A stretch of 64,000 bases of DNA from Heterocephalus glaber. Lineage: Eukaryota > Chordata > Mammalia > Rodentia > Bathyergidae. The notes under the pieces are model-generated. The model saw nothing but the letters and a program-made list of their open reading frames with translations. It was not told where the DNA came from and made no database searches. Location: contig NW_004624782.1 of assembly GCF_000247695.1 (NCBI RefSeq), positions 14,238,750-14,302,749 of the forward strand, read 5' to 3'. Below are positions 9,115 to 19,984 of the stretch, piece by piece (position 1 is the first letter of the stretch; every line of letters begins with the position of its first letter). The translations under genes were made by a program, and so were the position numbers.

Positions 9115-10251
9115 TCAGTTCCTCTCCAGGTCGGCCACCAGGTAGGGCTGGGTGCTCCTCAGAGCCTGGAGGAGCAGGTCCTTGCAACTCCGGTCCCAGG
9201 ACGGGGCAAAGCCGAAGAGCCGCCTCATCTTTGCCGGGTTGGTGGTCTCTGCCCGCACTTGCTGGTACTGCTCTTCACTCAGGACCTCGCCGTACAGGGC
9301 ATCCAGCACCCCATTGACTTCTGTGACCCGGTAGATGAGTTCGGCCCGGTGCTGGTCCACGAAGTGTGCTGGGGTGGGAGAAGAAGTGGTGAGCGGGCAC
9401 CCAGGGTGGGTGCAGGGCCCAGCCCTGCTGAGCGCACTGTCTTCAGGCCCCAGGGACCCCAGGGTGGGAGGGGGCAGCCTGGCTGGGGGGGGGCGGGGGG
9501 AGAACAACAGGCTGTGCAGGGCGAGGCAGCCCGGGCGGAGAGGCCTGGCAGGTGACACAGGGCGTGGAGGCCTCACCTGGCTGTACGGGCACCCAGGGAG
9601 GGTCCGTGGTTGCAGCTGGGGCGACGGCTCCAGGGCCTGGAAATAAGGGGGTCAGGCAGTCGGTTCGCTTTCCTTTTCTGCCCCTTCGGTGCTGACGCCA
9701 ACTTCAGGCCGAGAGGGAAGCTTGCCCAGCCGGGAAGCGCCCTCCCCACCCCGTAAGGGGCTGGAGCCCGGCCTCACAGTGAGTAACCCCTCAGACGGTT
9801 AAAACATTTCTATTTCGAGACAAGGTGCTCGAACTCGCGAGCCTCCTGCCTTAGCCTCCAGGAGTGCTGGGGCCGCGAATACAGGTGTGCACCACCAAGC
9901 CTGCAGCCCCCCCCCCCCGGAGCCCCAGGCAGAGTCCCGGTTCGGTGGGGAGCCGGGCTGTCGGAGGGGGCGCTCACCGCCGCACCCGCCGGCCTGCAGC
10001 TGCCCGGCCAGCTCCCGCATCCCCATGTCGCGGAGCACGGTGGCCGTGAGCTCGGCGCCGTAGCTCTCCAGGTAGAAGCTCACGAGCTTGTCCGTGAGGT
10101 CCACGGCGTCCATGGGTAGCAGCGCCCCGCGCGGGATGCGCCCGTAGCCGTCCCGGAGCGGCACGGACAGCAGCCGCAGCTTGAACTTCTTGAGCTCGTC
10201 CGCTGTCAGGTTCTCCAGCGCGTCCAGGATGGCGCCGCGCGCGTCCGGCAT
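9115..10251 (-). CDS. PYCARD: PYCARD (ASC), inflammasome adaptor
   Basis: ASC links pyrin-domain sensors (NLRP3, AIM2 and others) to caspase-1. Its PYD nucleates filaments and its CARD recruits the protease, in the cytosol as a single speck. There are three coding exons: 9978-10251 (start ATG at 10249-10251), 9577-9636, and 9115-9368 including the stop, all with GT-AG borders (donors at 9976-9977 and 9575-9576). The spliced length is 588 nt, 195 residues, the usual length for ASC. Residues 1-91 are the PYD, with K21, L25, R41, D48 and D51 of the known interaction surfaces kept. Residues 92-111 are the linker exon, and 112-195 the CARD with R119, R125, D134 and Y146 (the human phosphosite) present. 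The CARD reads [10 protein letters not shown], closer to the mouse version (VDG) than the human (VEW). Intron 1 carries a B1 (9806-9911). It looks intact. Confidence 0.97.
9806..9911 (-). mobile_element. B1 SINE in PYCARD intron 1
   Basis: Degraded B1 in the same orientation as the gene: TTCGAGACAAGG, CTCCTGCCTTAGCCTCC, then GTGTGCACCACCAAGCC. Confidence 0.75.
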
Positions 10252-10560
10252 GGCGCGGGGTCCAGGCCGCCGCCGCTCCTGGGGCAGCCTCCGGGGACGA
10301 GGAAGTCGGCTGCAGGGCGGGCCCGGGCTCCCCGCTCACCCGCCCTCTCTTTCCTCCCAGCCGCTGCGGCTGGCGAGGCGCCCAGGACCGTCCGGAAGCC
10401 TCCCGACTCGGCCTGGGTCCCAGGGCTCCCTCTTGCCGGCCTGCGGTGGCCCGAGTTGTCTGGTTGCACGCAGAGGCTTTGGGGCTTGGAATCACAGAAC
10501 CCTGAGATCTCCACTTGCCCTGCACCTAAGGGTCCTCTCTGGCCCTAGATCTGATCCTAC
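10252..10560 (-). promoter_or_regulatory. PYCARD 5' flank, CpG-rich
   Basis: The sequence upstream of the PYCARD ATG and the first coding exon (9960-10480) is GC-rich with many CpGs, consistent with a CpG-island promoter. I see no TATA box at a fixed distance. The start site is not determinable by eye. Confidence 0.55.
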
Positions 10561-11154
10561 ATCCTAGGTCTGAGCCTGATCCCCGATCCTAGACCCCCGC
10601 AGTGTCAAGTTCCACATTCTGGGGAGAAACTGCAGCTTCACCTCCCTGACCTCGGTGCCATTATCTGCAAACCGCGCGCCTCTCAGGAGCGCCCTGTTCC
10701 TGCTTGGAGGACCAGCGGGGCCAGCCCTGGTGGGCTGGGCGCGAAGCAAGGGGGCAGCTGCTCAGAAGTTGCTGCCTACTGAAGCTTTGTCGGATGCTTC
10801 CCGGCAAGGCCAGGAAGAAGGAAGGTAAACAGAGGGCGTAGGTGCCGAGGAGTTCACCGAATAAGCCGAAGGTCAGCAAGTAGGGCCCCAATAGTCAACT
10901 GCCAGTCGGGACCTAGTGGGCTGCAGAGGACAAAGAACAGGTCTCAAACAGTTTGGAAGGAGCCTTAGGGATGGCACAGTGCAAACAAGTCAGCCTGGTT
11001 TCCGGACAGCGACGGCCTCGCAGCAACGAGTGGCACCCGCGTAATGGCTGATAAAGGCCCTTGGACTTAAACAGCTGTGGGTTTTCTGCCCTTGCGAAAT
11101 GCCCTCCCCAGTTCCTCCTCCTCCTCCTCTTCCTCCTTGTCCTCCCTCTTCCTC
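10561..11154. other. No gene seen; CCT-rich tract at 11107-11157
   Basis: Unassigned sequence ending in an imperfect (CCT)n tract that abuts the next SINE. Confidence 0.4.
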
Positions 11155-11362
11155 TTTTTTTTGTACGGAGGATCGAACTCAGGACCTTGCACTTGTGAGG
11201 CAGGCTCGGTGGCACAGGGCTAAATCCCCGGCCCTTGCTTATGGATTTTTGAGACACAGTCTCACTATGGAGCCCAGGCTGGCCTGGAACTCACAGCGAT
11301 TCTCCTGCCTCAGCCTCCCTGAGTGCTGGGATTACAGGTGTGCACCATCACCACGTTCGGCT
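11155..11362 (-). mobile_element. ID-like SINE (11155-11235) next to B1 (11247-11362)
   Basis: Both are antisense to the plus strand and nearly complete. The B1 ends GTGTGCACCATCACCACG. Confidence 0.88.
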
Positions 11363-11668
11363 AGAATCCTTGCTCTTAACACAGCTGGGGAGTTCCTGCT
11401 GGGTGGCCCCTCTGGACCTCCCCAGCTTGTTAGCCTACTTTCCCTCCTCTCCAAATCCAGCTACGTTGGCTTCACAATTCCTCAAATGTTCCCCGCACCT
11501 CTGCCTCTCCAAGCCGTTGACACGCTGTTCCCTCACCTTTGACATAGCGCCCATCTTTGCTTGACAAATACTTGAGTCTTCATGTCTTAAATGTCTTACC
11601 TCTGGGAGGCCAGGTGCAGAGTCCTCCCAGCCTAATTCATAGCACTTGGTACTTGCTTGTCGCTCTCA

Positions 11669-11670
<2 letters not shown>

Positions 11671-11710
<40 letters not shown>
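11671..11710. repeat. (TG)n microsatellite
   Basis: About 19 uninterrupted GT units, followed by a short ID-like remnant (GCTGGGATCGAACTAGG). Confidence 0.95.
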
Positions 11711-11711
<1 letters not shown>

Positions 11712-12726
11712 TGCTGGGATCGAACTAGGCAGGGAGAGGCAGCTGGCTACCTCCTGGAGTCTGACCTGGTGGGAATGGTGGCCTTGGGCTTTCTGGGAGG
11801 CCGCAGCACACCTTTCTCCTTTGAGCCTCTCATTGTGGACTAGGAGCCTGGGACCTTGGCAGAGAAGACCCTCCAGGTCACAGTCCAGGGCAGTTATGGC
11901 GATCAGGCGCCTCATCACCCCAGCTCCCAAAGGAGTGTCTGCTGGAGCCGGCGGCTGCTCCTGGGGATGGAAGGACCACATGGCCAGGATGCTACCAGCC
12001 ATGTGGGTTCACATGCTCATGTCTGCTTCCTCGGCATTGATCAGGTCAAAGGAGGCCACTTACATTGGTGAAAAGGAAAAGTGACTTATTCAAGGCTGGC
12101 TCTGAGGAGATGGAGGGACCCATTCGCTTCAAACCGCCTTCTCCCCTTGTACAGGTGTGTGAGGGTCACAGTGAGTGTAGCAGACATCCCTGCCCAGTGT
12201 AAGCAGGCTCCAGTGGCAGAAGCTCCTTGCCCCTTCCATAATTCGGATGTATTATGTTAGGGGTCCGACCAAAGCTTTATGACTCAAATGGGCAGTCAGA
12301 TAGCAGAGCTGGGTGAGTCTAGCTCCTCCACTAATGGCTGCTACAGAGACTTAAGTAGCAGGGCTCTGCTGAGTTCGCTTCCAGCCAAGGTCAGCTTGAC
12401 TCCAATTAAATTCTTTCCCTCTGAATTAACCGTTTGTTCCGTTCAACAAGGTATGCCAGTGCCTCCCTTTTACAGCCCTGCCTGCGATGCCCGCTGTCAC
12501 CAGGTGTCCTGAGGCGTACCCTGCTCCCCTCTCCCCATGCTTGTTAGGAATAGATTCTGGACGTCTTCGGTGCCTTTTGTCTTTCTGCCCAGAGCAGTTT
12601 AGATCAGCCTGAGACCCAGATTCCTCTCAAGTTCCTGTGTCTTTTGTTTTCTCTCTTTCTCTCTTGCTTACATCATACTGTCTTGTAGGAGATCAAGACC
12701 CATGGCTGGGGCTCTTGATAGCGTAT
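11711..12726. other. No gene seen
   Basis: No recognisable coding or repeat signal. Open frames here are short and lack family resemblance. Confidence 0.35.
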
Positions 12727-12815
12727 TTTTTGTTGTTGTTGCAGGACCGGGGATCAAACTCAGGACCTTGCGCTTGCAAGGCAGGCACAGTGCCACTGAG
12801 CTACATCCCCGGCCC
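12727..12815 (-). mobile_element. ID-like SINE
   Basis: Minus copy with TTGTTGTTGTTG at left. The flanking GGCTCTTGATA and CCCTCGATAATGTTCTTGATA are weakly repeated. Confidence 0.85.
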
Positions 12816-13069
12816 TCGATAATGTTCTTGATAAGTAAGGAACAGAGTGGAGAGGAACAAGGAAAGAAAATGCAAGTCTCCATACCCACTTTATCACTTC
12901 CAGCCACCTTCAGCTCACTCTTGTCTTATGGAAAGGAAACTGGGCTTCAGCCTCCTGGGCCAACATCTGCGTGTCTTGTTAGGCTGAGGAGAGGAAGTGT
13001 TGGTTATGTGATCAGCAGCAGAAAGTTTGGAGAAGTTATTTATCTCTAAAAGAAAAAAAGTCTAACTTT

Positions 13070-13143
13070 TTTTTTTTGGTACCGAACTCAGGACCTTATG
13101 CTTGTGGGGCAGGCGTGGCACCACTGAGCTAAATCCCAGCCCT
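13070..13143 (-). mobile_element. ID-like SINE, internally shortened
   Basis: It lacks the GGGGAT segment between GGTACC and the B-box. The flanks GTCTAACTTTT (13061) and GGTCTAACTTTTA (13149) form a target-site duplication. Confidence 0.88.
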
Positions 13144-13186
13144 AAGAAAGGTCTAACTTTTAAAGTTCCATTTTGCAGTGCCAGTG

Positions 13187-13710
13187 TCTTAGTTACTTTT
13201 CTCTCCTTGCTGAGACAAAATACGAGAGCCGAAGTTAAAGGGGGAAAGGTTTATTTAGCTCATTCAATCCATAGTTGGCTGGTTCCAAGGCAGGGTGGCA
13301 TGGCAGAGGGCATCATAGAGGAGAAATAGCTCATGGAGAGCAGAAGGTAGCAAAGCAACAAAGGAGGACCACAGCTCTTTCTACCCCTATCTCTTACCCA
13401 GGCTACTTAGGGCAAGCAGCACTCACACCCTTAGTCCTAGTGCCCTTGATCCTAGCATTGCTTCATGAATCAATTCCATCACCACACACCCTAGATGCAG
13501 CCACCTCTGAAAAAGCCCCACCTGTGACCACAAGAGGCTTTGGGAGGACAGCTGGTCACAGCCAGAACAGCTAGTTCCAATTCCCCCTTGCTGTAGTCCA
13601 GCCCTCAGTCTTGACGGCCTCGAGGTGCCACACCATCTTGATGGCTGTCTAGTGTTGGACTGGCATGCACATTTCATTACCAGTAGTTGGAACACAAACA
13701 AAGGAAAGCC
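13187..13710 (-). mobile_element. LTR-like rodent repeat (copy 1 of family at 53.4-55.4 kb)
   Basis: It begins TGTCTTAGTTACTTTTCTC, then GAGACAAAATAC, TTAAAGG, GGTTTATTTAGCTCA and GGCATGGCAGAGGGCATC. The same blocks, in the same order, are found on the reverse complement of 55020-55436. In the other orientation the element carries AATAAA just before its end and runs TG...CA, as an LTR would. An MaLR-type LTR or a URR1-type non-autonomous element are both possible; the right border is approximate. Confidence 0.65.
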
Positions 13711-13935
13711 AGATGCTTCTCTTAAAAAAAATCCTGAAAAAGTGTTAAAAGCTGTGAAGTCAGATACAAAAGAAAGCTAAAGTCAGAAGATATCTAACAG
13801 CTAACCTACCAGAAGAGCTTTTGATTTAGGCAGTCATGCATAAAAACCCTGTTTTATAACTTCTGTAGCGCTACTTATTTTGATAGGGTTGACACACAGG
13901 TGACTCTTTGAACTCTCTAAGTGCATTTGTTTTTT

Positions 13936-14048
13936 CTTTCCTTCCCTTTCTTTCTTTCCTTCTTTTTTCCTTCCTTCCTTCCTTCCTTCCTTCCTTCCTT
14001 CCTTCTCTCTCTCTCTCTTTCTTTCTTTCTTCCTTTCTTTCTTTCCTT
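13936..14048. repeat. Polypyrimidine microsatellite (CTTT/CCTT/CT)n
   Basis: Long C/T-only tract, including ten or so CCTT units, directly at the tail end of the following ID-like SINE, so probably grown from its poly-T end. Confidence 0.92.
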
Positions 14049-14124
14049 TCGGAACCGGAGATCAGGCTCAGGACCTTGTGCTTGCGAGGCAGGCGCTGTG
14101 CCACTGGGCTAAATGCGTGGCCCT
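14049..14124 (-). mobile_element. ID-like SINE
   Basis: Minus copy whose A tail has become the polypyrimidine microsatellite to its left. Confidence 0.85.
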
Positions 14125-14224
14125 TCTTTTCCTTTCTCGAGGCAGTGCCAGTTGACCATCTGTAGTCATGTCCCTCGGTGCCAGGGTAGCTTTCCCTAGT
14201 GATGGGCAGCTCAGAACATGTCCC

Positions 14225-14611
14225 ACGCTGGAGGGGACGTGACAGCTGACTGGAGCCAGTGTTGTGATGTAAGTAGTTTAGCTAATTAGCTTATAAACAG
14301 GCAGCGAGCAAGGGACAGGCCTAAGATGGAGTCTGGCTGGTCTGCCTATGAAGAAAACAGCATTACGCAGAGTTAAGCGTTAACTCAGGCCATATCGATC
14401 ACTAAGCTGAGGAACGCAGAAAATGAGCATGGAGAAGGGACCGCTGTAACTGACCTCTCCCTTTCCACTTGGCAACCCTTTAGGGGACCCCTCCTGACTA
14501 CTGGGAGCTTTCACTGTTCTTATGTTTCCAATAAATATTCCTTGTCACTTCCTCCTTTGTCCATGGTTTCTTTCTTTGACTTTATGAGACACCAAGCTGG
14601 TGTGGATGGTA
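14225..14611 (+). mobile_element. Probable solo LTR of an endogenous retrovirus
   Basis: Toward the right end there is AATAAA (CCAATAAATATTCC, about 14530), then a C/T-rich stretch and a terminal GGTAACA, an arrangement typical of an LTR U3-R-U5. TTATAAACAGG near 14290 resembles an LTR segment. Left border and target duplication are not certain, and no primer-binding site follows, so it is best read as a solo LTR or LTR fragment. Confidence 0.5.
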
Positions 14612-15102
14612 ACAATGAAACCTTTTTTTAAAAAGTTTTTTCTGCCAAATTTGAGCAATATCAAAGATTTGAAAAGAGTGGCTCTTAGTCTGAGTTTAAC
14701 CCTTACTGTCACATGTAATCCTCCCTATTTTGTAGTTAATACCCTAAAACTTTAGAACTTTGACAAATAGTTACAAAGCTCACGAGCAGATGAAACAAGC
14801 CAATAGTAGCAAAGCAAATCCAGTCTGTACAGTAGATGCAGACTAAGAAGCATAGTGACCAAGTTAATTAAAGAAAGCCAGTATTTCTGTGAAGCAAGTT
14901 TAGTTCTGACAGGGATATGTCAAGCAAATACTTGAGCATCCCCTCTTCTTGAAAACCAATGTGAATTACCATTTGGGAGAAAGCACACAATTTACTAATG
15001 TTAAGACCAAGAATTACAGGTTAGCGATACCTTTTGGATTTCTTAGGTACACATACAGAACTGTGTAAGTTTTTAAATACTGTGTACAAAAATTAATGTC
15101 TA
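14612..15102. other. AT-rich, unassigned
   Basis: No open frame of note. It may be further decayed retroviral internal sequence next to the gag relic, but I see no motif to prove it. Confidence 0.3.
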
Positions 15103-15184
15103 GGGCTGGGGATTTAGCTCAGTGGTTCTGTCACCTGCCTCACAAGTGCAAGGTCCCGAGTTCGATCCCTGGTACAAAAAAAAA
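15103..15184 (+). mobile_element. ID-like SINE with 14-bp target-site duplication
   Basis: AAAATTAATGTCTA precedes it (15089-15102) and follows its tail (15181-15194). Confidence 0.95.
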
Positions 15185-15199
15185 TTAATGTCTACGTTA

Positions 15200-15640
15200 C
15201 CAACTAAGAACAAGTGTTGCCTATAAAGGGCGCACTTCTGATAAGTCTGGTAAATTCTTTCTAGAAATTCTGAGGTGTCCTCATCTGCCTTCTGTTGAAG
15301 TTCTTGTATATTTTTTAAACTTCTCAGTTTAGGTACACCTTTCCAAAGTCCATCTAGAATGTACTGCTTATAATTACAGTGTCTACTAGAACTATTCTCC
15401 CATTACTCAGATCTCAGTCAGGGTCTACTGATGGAACAGCCCGAACAGGAGCAGGGCTCCTTGCAGGGTTTCCTGAGTAGCGAGCAGTGCCTCTTCAGGG
15501 CCTTTGGCTATCACTACCCTTCTCTCTTCTGCACACAGAGTATCCGAGAGAGCTGAATATCTGCCCATGTAGGGCAGTGAGTGGCAGAAACAGAGACAAG
15601 CAAATCAGTCATTCTGTGCGGATCACCTCTATCTGATGGT
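15200..15640 (-). pseudogene. Endogenous retrovirus gag (capsid) relic
   Basis: On the minus strand two stretches fit the gammaretrovirus-like (class I ERV) capsid in the correct order. The first is a W-A-D-x-Q-L-L...L-x-x-E-E-R helix near 15600-15545. The second, with the glutamine-rich helix and a FLERIYQTYQKC motif, lies near 15300-15230. The order, spacing and Phe-Leu-Glu-Arg core are characteristic. Between and around them the frame is shifted and stopped, so no Gag protein can be made. No pol or env is visible, and the neighbouring LTR at 14225-14611 points the other way. This is an old, broken copy. Confidence 0.7.
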
Positions 15641-17061
15641 AGAGTTCTTCCCATTTAAAAATTCAGACCTTGAGAATGGCCCTAAACCCAGTAAGACCCT
15701 GCAGGCTAGCCACCCTGATCCAAGCCTGCAACCGGACACTGCCTTGGGGATGCTGTCCAGACCCCACTTGGGAAGCTCCTGCACCAAACTGAGTGCCCTG
15801 AGGCCTCAGAGGAGCTGGGTCCTGCCTTCCATTCCTGTGGGGGACGAGCTGCCACTCAGGAGAGCCTCGTGCCCCTGGGACACACGTAGAGTACTTGAAA
15901 AGTTAATCTCTTCACTTTCCTTTTTTTCCCAAGTTTTACCATCTGGGGGCAGGTAGAATCCTTACTTTTTCTCTGAACAATCAATTTAGCTCCCTTCTCC
16001 TTTCTAGAATCCTTATTATATCATACCACGAAGGCCTGAATATAAGGAATTTCACCTCATTTACTTGATTTTCTTTTAAAGCAACAAAGGTCATTTACTT
16101 GATTTTTGACAAAACAGCTCCAGTGGTGAAATGGAATGATAGTTAAAGAACTCTAGGGTGGCCACTTTTCCCCAGAGTCTGTCTCATGCTTAGGCCATGC
16201 AGTGGTACAGTAGGGTTTCAGCTCTTTTTTGGTCATGTGTCCTGGTGGTAGGCTGTCCTGTTACTCAGCACGAGGCTCAGAGGGCTCCCAAACGGTATGG
16301 AAGCCCAGCTGCCTGTTTCAGAAATAAGAGTAATAAGAGTGGTTATAAAAAAGATAAAAGAAACCAAAGCAAACCAAACAAATCAAACGAATACTCCAAA
16401 CCATCACAACAAATACCGAGGATATTTTTTACTTCTGAATTTCTTCTTACTGCTCAGCACCCAAAATGACTTGTAGCAGGTCCACATGGGCCCTGGGTTA
16501 CTGCCACCCAAACTGGAACTGCCAAATGGCCACGGAAAGGTCGAAGGGCTACTCCATCCATCAAATGGTGGAGAGTGAGACCCCGGGATGCCCTTCCCCG
16601 TGGGAATCACGCACAGCCTGTCAGCTCCGCAAACAACCTTCTTCCCTTCACCAGTGAGAGTGTTCACAGGCAGGTGACGCCACAGAGGGAAAGAAGGGAG
16701 CATTCCCAGGGCGCAAAGGTGTCTCCGGCAGCTGCTGGAATGTCCCTGGAGTCCCAGCTGTGGGTCAGCTCGTCTGGGGCAGTCAGTCCCAAGTGCCTGC
16801 TGCCTCCCCAGCCAGGACCGGGAGACGTGAATCAAATCACCACTTCTCCATGTACAAGTGGGTAAAAGCTGTTTACAGGGCACAGGGGGATTGTTAGGGC
16901 CTAAGTGAGTTAAGAGTTCTGAAGTGCAGAACAGGCCTGGTACATAAATCTCTGAGCCTTTGTTTCTAAACCTGTGAAGTAGGGATGATGTGAGTAACCC
17001 TACAGGGTTATGAGGAGGATTCACTGGAATAATGAAAATGAGCAATAATAATTGCAACAAT
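15641..17061. other. No gene seen
   Basis: Unassigned DNA. A 218-codon open frame on minus (16404-17060) overlaps MIR-like sequence and has no protein-family resemblance. 16920-17050 looks like a diverged MIR in plus orientation. Confidence 0.35.
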
Positions 17062-17295
17062 ATGAATAGCCAACATTTATTGAAAATTTTCTATGGGCCT
17101 GGCATCATCTTAAAAGCTTTATGAGAATTAAATTGTTGAATCTTCTGAACAACCCAAGAGTCTTTGTGACAGTCCCTACAGCACCCCCATTTTACAGACG
17201 AGAAGATCAGGTGTGGTGACCTGCCCAAGGTCACGCCACAAAGAAACAGCAGAGTGAAGATTTGAACCCAGGAGTGGCGGCCATTGCTTCATGAG
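17062..17295 (-). mobile_element. MIR (ancient mammalian SINE)
   Basis: It reads as the reverse complement of MIR: CCAACATTTATTGA, GGGCCTGGCATCAT, CCCCCATTTTACAGACGAG, CCCAAGGTCACGCC and TTTGAACCCAGGAG, in order. Confidence 0.85.
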
Positions 17296-17329
17296 CCCTT
17301 TGAGACCAGGATACTCTGCCTGTTTACTT

Positions 17330-17512
17330 ATATTTTTTAAAGTTTAAAAAATTTATTTTTTATGTACTGGGGATTGAACCCAGGACCTCTATACTGAGCT
17401 ACTTCTCAAGCCCTTTTTCATTTTGAGGGAGGGTCTCCTCAGTCTGGAACTGAGCTTCCTCACTGTACTGCAGTGCTGGGGTTACAGGCCTGTGTCACCC
17501 TCTCTGCCTGTC
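17330..17512 (-). mobile_element. B1-dID type dimeric SINE
   Basis: On minus this is a B1 monomer joined by a short A/T-rich linker to an ID-related unit (GTACTGGGGATTGAACCCAGG on plus). It is more diverged than the monomeric ID-like copies. Confidence 0.75.
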
Positions 17513-18071
17513 CTGCTTGCTTAGCATATTGTCTAGTTGAATTCTCACTGGGACCCTGCAAGAGTGGTGTTACTCTAACCATTCTTGAGTTGTAGCTGAG
17601 GATGATGAAGCCCAGAAAGGCGGGTGATTTTCCCAGGCAGCACCGAGCGTGAGCTCACAATGTCACCCGGGGTCCTGCTGCTGGAGCAGCACGAACTGGG
17701 CGTTTCCTGTCCTCGCTCTGCATCTGTGAAGTAACAAGGAGCTTTTGGGGCATTTTTGCTGCAGTTGTTGGGAAGCTCTCCCTTAGGACAAACTGAAGTC
17801 TGTCCCCTTTGAGTTCCCCTGGTTCAGGGGATGTGTAGAGCTTGGTTTTAGGGTCAGTAACACTGACCTGTTCTTCTCCTAGACATAGCTTTGTGTCCCT
17901 TCTTGCCCTGCAGCCTCCTTAAAACTATTAACCCCCTTTCATGGCCCATCTGTGGAGAAGGACTGAACTGGCTGTCACCTCCCGTCCTGGGTACCACTCC
18001 TATGGATGACAGGGCCAAGCGACAGGACCTTTGGGATGCTGCTCTGTAGGCAAGGGAAGAGTAGAATAAAG
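17513..18071. other. No gene; diverged MIR-like stretch at 17530-17690
   Basis: TTGAATTCTCACTGGGACCC and the following GAAGCCCAGAAAGGC fit a reverse MIR. The rest is unassigned. Confidence 0.4.
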
Positions 18072-18147
18072 GGGCTGGGGATATAGCTCAGTGGTGTTGC
18101 ATCTGCCTGGCAGGAGCAAGGTCCCGAGTTCGATTCCTGACATTAAA
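18072..18147 (+). mobile_element. ID-like SINE, diverged
   Basis: Plus copy; GTAGAATAA lies on both sides (18061-18069 and about 18152-18160), a target-site duplication. Confidence 0.88.
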
Positions 18148-18164
18148 AAGAAGTAGAATAAGGG

Positions 18165-18841
18165 CATCGTTAGGCTTTATTAAAGAACTCGTGAAACAAT
18201 CTTACTAAAAGCGCCTTTTGCCTCTGCTGGCTAGATTTGCTGGCTAATCCTGACTAAAGGAATTAAAACTTTACTAGAGGAATTTCTTTGGGAGTGATTA
18301 AAAGGACAAAAGTAAAGAAAGAGAAACAAAACAAACAACCAAAAACCAAACCAGATATAGAAACGCACCAGATAACACAAATAGCCTAAGTTTCAGGACA
18401 GACCCAGCCCCTTTTCAGAGGGTAGAGAATGCAGACTTTGTGTGGCTGTGACCAGCAAATGGCTTTCAAGCAGGTCGGTGCTTTGAGGCTGACAGTCTGG
18501 GGTTCTGACGCCTGCTCTGTGCAGGCAGCACTGTCCCTCCTAGTGCAGATCGCCTCGCCCACCAATTCCCCTAGCAACAAGCCCAATATCCCATCAGTCA
18601 GGGTCGACCCTGGGGGTGGAGAGGGGACCCCTACCCCATAAAGCAGGGCTGCTGCCCCGGTTCAGCGATGCCTCAGCTCTGGGCTGGAGTGGCTTTGTAC
18701 CACTTCCTGCAATACCTACGATAAAGTACTTTCACTTTGCACTGGTCCTCTGACTCCTCTTCCTCCTACACTGGAGAGAGAGACAAGCCTGGGGAGGGTG
18801 AGTCTGGGGACCCTTGGGTGCCAGGCCACCGGACATAACAG
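18165..18841 (+). mobile_element. LTR-like sequence
   Basis: The right part resembles an LTR: CCCATAAAGCAGGGC (TATA-like, about 18637), then about 90 bases later a poly(A)-signal-like GATAAAGTACTTTC (about 18720), then a C/T-rich stretch and a terminal GGACATAACA. The left border (CGTTAGG) is a guess. No retroviral coding sequence follows. Confidence 0.4.
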
Positions 18842-19789
18842 TAAGAGTTTACAATAAAGGAAGGAATGCTCCCTAATGGAGAGATTAACCAGAGGAAACT
18901 GACAGGCAGAGCAGGAGGAATCGAGGAGCATGGAAGTCAGGATGTCTGACCCCCGAAAATGAAGGAGACAAGGGGGTGGCTACTTCACTTAGAAGAAAAC
19001 TCTTATTTAGAATAAAAGAACACCCGCATATGCCTGTGTATGTATAAATACATGTCTATAACATACATATATTTCACTCTAGGATCACTGTTACTGCAGT
19101 AGGTACACATGCATCCCTTCATTACTGACTCTAAGCTGCCTTTTCCCTAAGGCTCCTACTAACCAACCTATATGCTCAAAGGCCCTGACAAGGACCAAAG
19201 GGCAGGAAGAATTTAAAGCCTGTCTCGTCAGAAGGAACGGGTAGGGGACAGAGGGACTGGGATAGGGTCCTGTGACCTGGGACCCATCCAGAGACAGCCT
19301 TGGGACCATTCAGAGTGTGGCAAGAGCCACAGGAGGAGGGGGAAGGGCTCCTAATAAATGAGAGAAGAGGGCTCAGGGTTCTCCATCTCGTTCCAGATTC
19401 CGCCCTCTCTCTGGGGTAGCTTGTTTCTGTTCGCTGCTTTTTCTCTTCTTGCAAGTGGTATTCCTTCCTTCACTTCTATCTCTCTAATTTATTACTGGTG
19501 CTGAGTTCCGACCCTGGCTAGCTGCTCACCTTGCCATCCCACCTTCAGTCCCAACTCGGCAAGGATGGAAACGTCAGATGAGATCTACGTTCTGGATGCT
19601 GGGTTTCTAAGTTTAATTTTTATTAGTGCATGTTTGCAGCACCTAATGATGGCATCCACTGTGGCTGGAATTGGCCTCTGAGCCTAAATAAAGTGGCTTG
19701 TGGCTTCAGAGACCAGCTCCAAAACACATCCCCACGCTCTCCTGTTAGTCGCCCAAGCTAAGGCCGAGCTGTCACAGCTGCCAGAGAAG
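18842..19789. other. No gene seen
   Basis: Unassigned sequence, possibly internal retroviral DNA next to the LTR-like block, but without gag, pol or env motifs. Confidence 0.3.
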
Positions 19790-19980
19790 AAGCCGGGCGA
19801 GGTGCTACACGGTTCTAATCCCAGCCCTCCGGGAGGCTGAGGCAGGAGCGTGGCAAGTTGGAGCCCAGCCTGGGCAATTCTGCAACTCAGTGAGACCAGA
19901 TCGTGGGAAAACAGGGCCGGGCATCTGGGACGCAGCTCAGTGCAAAGGCCCTGGCTTCAATCTTCAGTACCACAGAAACA
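19790..19980 (+). mobile_element. B1-dID type dimeric SINE
   Basis: B1 (AGCCGGGCGAGGTGCTACACGG onward) runs through GCAACTCAGTGAGACCAG into an ID-like unit ending TTCAGTACCACAGAAACA. Confidence 0.75.
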
Positions 19981-19984
19981 AGAA

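Noticed and set aside
8959..9555. 198-codon plus-strand open frame
   Set aside because: Antisense to the PYCARD CARD exon and intron; GC-driven.
13908..14165. Low-complexity frames rich in Phe/Leu/Ser or Lys/Glu/Arg
   Set aside because: Direct translations of the polypyrimidine microsatellite.
16404..17060. 218-codon minus-strand open frame
   Set aside because: It overlaps MIR-like sequence, has no family resemblance and no splice or promoter context.
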